From Bisporella sp. PMI_857 (Eukaryota > Ascomycota > Leotiomycetes > Helotiales > Helotiaceae), in assembly GCA_021307315.1 (NCBI GenBank), contig JAJSPD010000049.1, forward strand, positions 186,001 through 250,000: 64,000 bases of DNA, given 5' to 3'. Shown here one piece after another: positions 59,773 to 64,000 of the stretch. Every line of letters begins with the position of its first letter. Positions within the stretch are counted from its first letter, which is position 1. The notes below the pieces were generated by a model. That model was not told the origin of the DNA. It saw only the letters and a list, made by a program, of their open reading frames with translations, and did not search any database. The translations under genes were made by a program, and so were the position numbers.

Positions 59773-61805
59773 TCAAGATCCTAATAACTTCTCCTTTACC
59801 TCGTTTGCAGCAGTCTTCTCCTTGAATGTCAATCCGCCTCCCCAACTGAATTCACTATTCTTTCCTCCGAGCGTGGTGATGCCCTCTGTAACTCCTGTCT
59901 CGTAAGCACAGCTTCCCATGTCCAGTTTTGTGGCTGGCCCGGAGGGGCTGATATCGAAATCGAAAATATCCATTGGGAGACCGAGAGTTGTGCATGCATT
60001 GGGAATATCAACAATGCCTGCGACATGACCTTGAACAGGAGCACACGATAACAATAGATAGACTTGATAGTCTGAGTAGCCGAAGCGCCGCAAGTACTCA
60101 ATACATCCTATGTTAGTGTCAGCCGTGTTAAGGCTAGATATTTGGATACTTGGGACAGGGGACGAACGGAGGATGGTCTGCCTATATGCCACTGTAACAT
60201 CCATATAATGCTTCGACTTATCAGCGACCTTCCCCTCAAGCAGTTTCTGATAACAAACCTGTTTCCCATGCTGATCCACCGAAAACCCTTCAAAGGTTAA
60301 GTAGCGTCCAGGTCCATAATGCGGTTCAACAGGGCCAGGAAGATAAATCGGAGATTTCATCCCTAGATCTGCCATTCCATTTTTCATGACCTTGAAATTG
60401 ATCGTTATTACGCCGGACATTTCGATAGCGCCACAGAAAGATATTTCTCCATCTCCTTGAGAGAAATGTAGATCGCCGACACTGAACTTGGCGCCTTTGA
60501 CGTGTACGGGGAGGTAGACTTTTGAACCACGACTGAGGTTCTTGATATCGCAGTTTCCACCGCTGAAACGGTCAGTAATGGCCTAGTTGAGGTGTGGATA
60601 TTCATGTTCCAGTCTCCAATGTACAGTCACGGAATTGAAAATCAGTTTAGCTCGCAAGATCTCAACACCCTAAAGAAATTAATGGCGATGTGATTCTTAA
60701 CTTACTGTTCAGGACGACCGGGAATAGTTCTAGCCCCCTCACGACCTACCTTCGCTTTTATCTCATCGTCAGCACTTCCGGCATGTACATTCGTCTCGTT
60801 TGGAGGCTGGGCCACGATCCTGTCTAGTTGATTCGCCGCGATGAGTTCTCCTTCACGCTTGTTCCAGGTTGCAAGTACCTTTCACGATCAGCATTCATGT
60901 CTGGCAACGGGTATGGTTATGACAAACCTCAGCCGAAGGAGCACATCCCAAAATCCCTGGACTATGTTTACCTCACAATCAGAGCTATACCTTTCAAACA
61001 AACATTTGAGATCTACATTTAGAGGCTACGTACTGTATAAGACCGGCAAATTTCACGTGCGGAAGGTGTCGAGATGTGCAGTATATCCCTTCAAAGTCCC
61101 AGATTGCCTTCGCGCTAGGCTAGGTCAGCTTTAATGTTGTGAGGTTGGCCGCCACTAAAACTTACGCGCTTGGGTAGATCTCATCCAAGAAACCACCGCC
61201 ATTGTCTTTATGGAACACACCTACCAAATTATCAACCAAAGAAATAGTTAGGATGTTGATTTGACAGACCGGTGCTGATGTTCGGTTAGCTTTATTCATG
61301 ACTGACCGCTGAGAAAGACTCACAAACCCCAAGGTTGCTCTTGATGTGGTTGGACCTATGTATAATTATTAGAGTAAGCATTTTCATCTTCAACTATCTC
61401 GAGAAACATACATCGCATATATCAACAATCAGCACATCGCCAGGTTCAGCTTCCTCAATCTCAAAAGGTCCAGAAAGGTAATGGATTTTCGTAAGATCGA
61501 CATCTCTCATATCATCTGCACTGTCATTGTTTCCTGTAGTAATGTCAAGATTGTTTACATATCTGTCGTCTGAGATATGATCACTGACCAATTTGGCCAC
61601 CAGTCCAATCCACCTGTTTAGGTGGTCAACCAGACATTCCCAGCTCTAGTGAGTGACTTACACATTCAATCTTCACCGTTTCCCCATTCTTAATTGTCCC
61701 AGCAAAAGGAATGTCTGGATGCCAACGGTTATGTAATTGTGCTTGTTCTGCTGCGGGTTTATCTAAAGAGACTGGGCAAACATTGCGGATTTCTGATCGA
61801 CCCAT
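59773..61805 (-). CDS. fmdS: Formamidase (FmdA/AmdA family), 10 exons
   Basis: 486-aa cytosolic enzyme hydrolysing formamide to formate and ammonia, for nitrogen scavenging. Exons are 61662-61805, 61589-61613, 61412-61533, 61324-61355, 61270-61274 (5 nt), 61166-61220, 61034-61114, 60928-60961, 60706-60878 and 59773-60562. Introns are 48-143 nt and the joined frame is exact. The start is ATG 61805 (MGRSEIRNVCPVSLDKP). Family motifs: HNRWHPDIPFAGTIKNGE, VDWTGGQIGNNDSADD, HYLSGPFEIEEAEPGD, DVQPHQEQPWGFTGVFHKD (the T comes from the micro-exon), NGGGFLDEIYPSA, AIWDFEGIYCTSRHLP, HPGILGCAPSAE, GGNCDIKNLSRGS and FSQGDGEISFCGAIE. It is somewhat longer than the roughly 410 residues usual for the family, from a longer middle insert and C-terminus. 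Two GATA sites lie about 195 bp upstream. Confidence 0.9.
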
Positions 61806-62591
61806 TTTGGAACTCGGTTTAGAAGAAGTTCAGTTGAGCATACAGAGAACTCTAAGAATACTAAGTCCGAGTACAGGAGTTTATGAGAAGAGAAGAAAGG
61901 AAAACCGAAACCGGAAGATAAGAATAGGAACTTCCCCGCAGAGACAATCATATGGATAGTATCGTCAACGTAATATGGTATACTAGATGTGACGTCCCGA
62001 TAACGATAAGGATTCTGACCCCTCTCACTATCTAGCTTTCGGATGCGGGGTGATTCCGATGCTTTTGTTCATGAAGGCGGCTGTAGGGTGGGAGATGCGC
62101 TATCGGATCTACTGGCCCACGGTAGGCTTGCTCAGTATGAATACCACAGCTCCCTTTAATTCTGATGGAGTTGTTCTCTGACCATAAACTTGCATTTCTC
62201 CTAGTCCAATGACTCTCCTCATCGGTAGAAAGACGAAGAACGGAACATATCGGAGCTGTTGCTTGTAACGTGTACTTGCACGACTAAGATCCTTGAATAG
62301 ATTGAAAGAAAATCGAGCGAAAAGTCAGCATCACTAAAGGGATAGAGGTTGCATTTGCGGCCAGTGCAGGTTTCATTGTGCGCAATTCAGGACAGAAAAC
62401 CTCTGCTTCATTTATTAAATGGTTCATGTTCCGCGCTTCATATGGCGCCCGTGAATGGTTTATTCGTAATATCCTCCATAGTTTAACCCGCCACTATCCC
62501 AAACCAGAGGGAAACCATTCCATGTAAATAGCCACAACGCCTGCTCTATGCACAATCCCTAGCCATAATGCTCGTAGTGTTGAAAGTGCCC
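61806..62591. other. Formamidase promoter and nucleoporin 3' flank
   Basis: 786 bp between two minus-strand genes. Apart from the GATA cluster, nothing specific was recognised. Confidence 0.4.
61999..62010. promoter_or_regulatory. Tandem GATA sites upstream of formamidase gene
   Basis: CGATAACGATAAG contains two HGATAR sites in tandem, about 195 bp upstream of the formamidase ATG. Additional TATC cores lie at 62029-62032 and 62101-62104. AreA/Nit2-type GATA factors activate formamidase-type genes under nitrogen limitation. Binding here is inferred. Confidence 0.5.
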
Positions 62592-64000
62592 TCAAATTTC
62601 ATATGAACTCCATTGCACTTTTGGGGGTATCATCGGTATGACTGATCCAGGGAATTCCCCTGTTTGACGCAATTGCGAATACGTAGCCTCGACTTCTGGG
62701 GTATATTTTATGGCATCAGCCTGTGTCTCATCACCACTAGGAGCACCTTTGGGACACCAAATTCTCTGCAAGTATTTGTCGTTCAACATCATCCATGGTT
62801 CATCGCCTTTATAGTTGACCTGCTTTCCTTTGAACATAACTAACTTTCGATCCGGGGTCGCTGTGGCATACGCAGTCAATGGCCGTTGTTCAGGAAATCC
62901 GCTTGATGGTTCCAAGATTCCATTCGCGTTGTTTTCTGGTTGAGGGATCTCAATCAGATTAGGCTTGGATTGCTGACTTGATTGTCCAAAGGGACTTGCT
63001 TGTGATGGCTGTGATGTTGAGGCGAACGGATTTGCATTGGGCATTACGTGGGCATTGCCTGCACTAAAAGGATTATTTGGAGCAGGAGAAGGTACGCCAA
63101 ATAGAACAGGTGCAGGTATTGATGCATTTGGCGTTTGATTCGTTGTTGTATATGGCACATTTTGCACTGTTGGCTGGCCGAAGGCACCAGATTGTGGAGG
63201 AGCAACAGGATTGAGACCTGAAGTTTGCTGAGATTGTCCAAATGCACTGGATTGTGTAGTCTGGCCAAAGGGACTTGGTCGAGAGGATTGAGATGGTTGT
63301 CCGAAAGGATTTGCTTGAGCTGGTTGGGATGCTTGGCCAAATGGATTGCTTTGACTAGGCTGACCGAATGCAGTAGGTTGGCTTGCATGAGACGAAAAGC
63401 CTGCACTGGTACTTGGAGCCGAATTAGCTGGTGCTCCCCAAGGATTGGGTTTCTGTCCCAAGCCAGAAGGCTGACCAAATGTGCCAGCAGCCCCAGGTTG
63501 TGCAGCTGTTCCAAAAGCTGGAGCACTAAAAGGAGAAGGTTTCGCTCCTAATGCTGATGGTTGACCAAATGCTCCTGTTGATGTTTGACTTGGTTTCCCA
63601 AATGCTGAGATAGGCTGGCTTGGTTGGCCAAAGACCGACGTCGTAGATTGACCCGGCTGTCTAAAAGCTCCGGCGCCTGCTTGGCTATGCTGGCCAAATG
63701 CTCCCGTGGGTTGACTTGGCTGGCCAAAAGCCCCAGAAGTTTGACTGGACTGGCCAAATGCTCCTGAAGATTGAGTTGGTTGACCAAATGCTGAATTCGT
63801 GTTTTGAGCTACACCACTAGAAGTGCCTGCGCTATTCGCGGAGATCGTATTGAGAGGATTTGGACTATAGCCTCCTGGAGCGAGTGATGAGTTCTGACAT
63901 ATTTGGTATCGATTCGGAACGTCCGATTCGCTATCAACGATGAATTTAATAGCTCCATCCACATTATTAAGAACTGCTTGAATCTGCTGCTCCGAGTTCT
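62592..64000 (-). CDS. FG-repeat nucleoporin, Nup42/AMO1-like (5' end off window)
   Basis: Partial: the frame stays open to the right edge (64000), reading NSEQQIQAVLNNVDGAIKF before IVDSESDVPNRYQICQNS. About 470 residues are visible. From roughly residue 50 to 330 there are many phenylalanine-glycine repeats of the form G-A-F-G-Q-P-S-Q, with Ser/Gln/Pro/Ala spacers, as in nuclear pore FG proteins. The C-terminal 120 residues are non-repetitive: RKLVMFKGKQVNYKGDEPW, LNDKYLQRIWCPKGAPSGD and a final PMIPPKVQWSSYEI. This layout fits the Nup42/AMO1 (hCG1/NLP1) mRNA-export nucleoporins, whose CCCH zinc finger would lie at the N-terminus beyond the window. Identity beyond FG-nucleoporin is inferred. 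Confidence 0.7.
   Translation of the reverse strand, partial: NSEQQIQAVLNNVDGAIKFIVDSESDVPNRYQICQNSSLAPGGYSPNPLNTISANSAGTSSGVAQNTNSAFGQPTQSSGAFGQSSQTSGAFGQPSQPTGAFGQHSQAGAGAFRQPGQSTTSVFGQPSQPISAFGKPSQTSTGAFGQPSALGAKPSPFSAPAFGTAAQPGAAGTFGQPSGLGQKPNPWGAPANSAPSTSAGFSSHASQPTAFGQPSQSNPFGQASQPAQANPFGQPSQSSRPSPFGQTTQSSAFGQSQQTSGLNPVAPPQSGAFGQPTVQNVPYTTTNQTPNASIPAPVLFGVPSPAPNNPFSAGNAHVMPNANPFASTSQPSQASPFGQSSQQSKPNLIEIPQPENNANGILEPSSGFPEQRPLTAYATATPDRKLVMFKGKQVNYKGDEPWMMLNDKYLQRIWCPKGAPSGDETQADAIKYTPEVEATYSQLRQTGEFPGSVIPMIPPKVQWSSYEI

Overview
This is nuclear DNA of a filamentous ascomycete, most likely a leotiomycete (Sclerotinia/Botrytis side). The basis is numerous 42-143 nt GT-AG introns with CTRAC-type branch sites, about one gene per 2.5 kb on both strands, and proteins of typical Pezizomycotina form. 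These include a Zn2Cys6 regulator, a Pmk1/Bmp1-type MAP kinase, a DUF6594 protein, an Inp1 protein and a UsgS-type membrane protein. All gene models were assembled by hand: exons were joined only where splice sites, phase and family sequence agreed, and every joined model closes in frame.

Layout. 0-5.4 kb: one low-complexity hypothetical gene, then a gene-poor stretch holding a decayed coding region. 5.4-19.4 kb: PGAP4-like glycosyltransferase, SKI3 (minus), a GH5 steryl/ceramide glucosidase, and an exportin-5/MSN5 karyopherin in 11 exons. 21.8-24.0 kb: Zn2Cys6 transcription factor. 25.1-29.2 kb: small membrane protein (minus) and SEC24. 31.2-32.4 kb: MAP kinase behind a 2 kb upstream region. 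33.0-40.8 kb: RMI1, VPS51, NIF3, BOL2 and AP-1 beta. 41.5-44.7 kb: CUE3 and RPS20, divergent. 46.5-53 kb: accessory block with a secreted intradiol dioxygenase, an orphan gene, a retropepsin-like orphan and a DUF6594 protein. 53.3-64 kb: HIRIP3-like chaperone, INP1, UsgS/Rrt8-type protein, formamidase, and the 3' part of an FG nucleoporin running off the right edge.

Most content is housekeeping: mRNA decay (SKI3), ribosome rescue (CUE3), translation (RPS20), vesicle coats and tethers (SEC24, AP-1 beta, VPS51), genome stability (RMI1), Fe-S/iron biology (BOL2) and peroxisome inheritance (INP1). The most interesting points are: (i) CUE3, the reader of ubiquitinated uS10, is divergently paired with RPS20, which encodes uS10; (ii) the palindrome GCGGCCGC sits in three separate head-to-head promoters; (iii) the formamidase gene needs a 5-nt micro-exon; (iv) a broken gene relic has only TAG/TGA stops among those read; (v) a GH5 enzyme ends in a CaaX box. 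No CRISPR, rRNA, convincing tRNA or intact transposon was seen.
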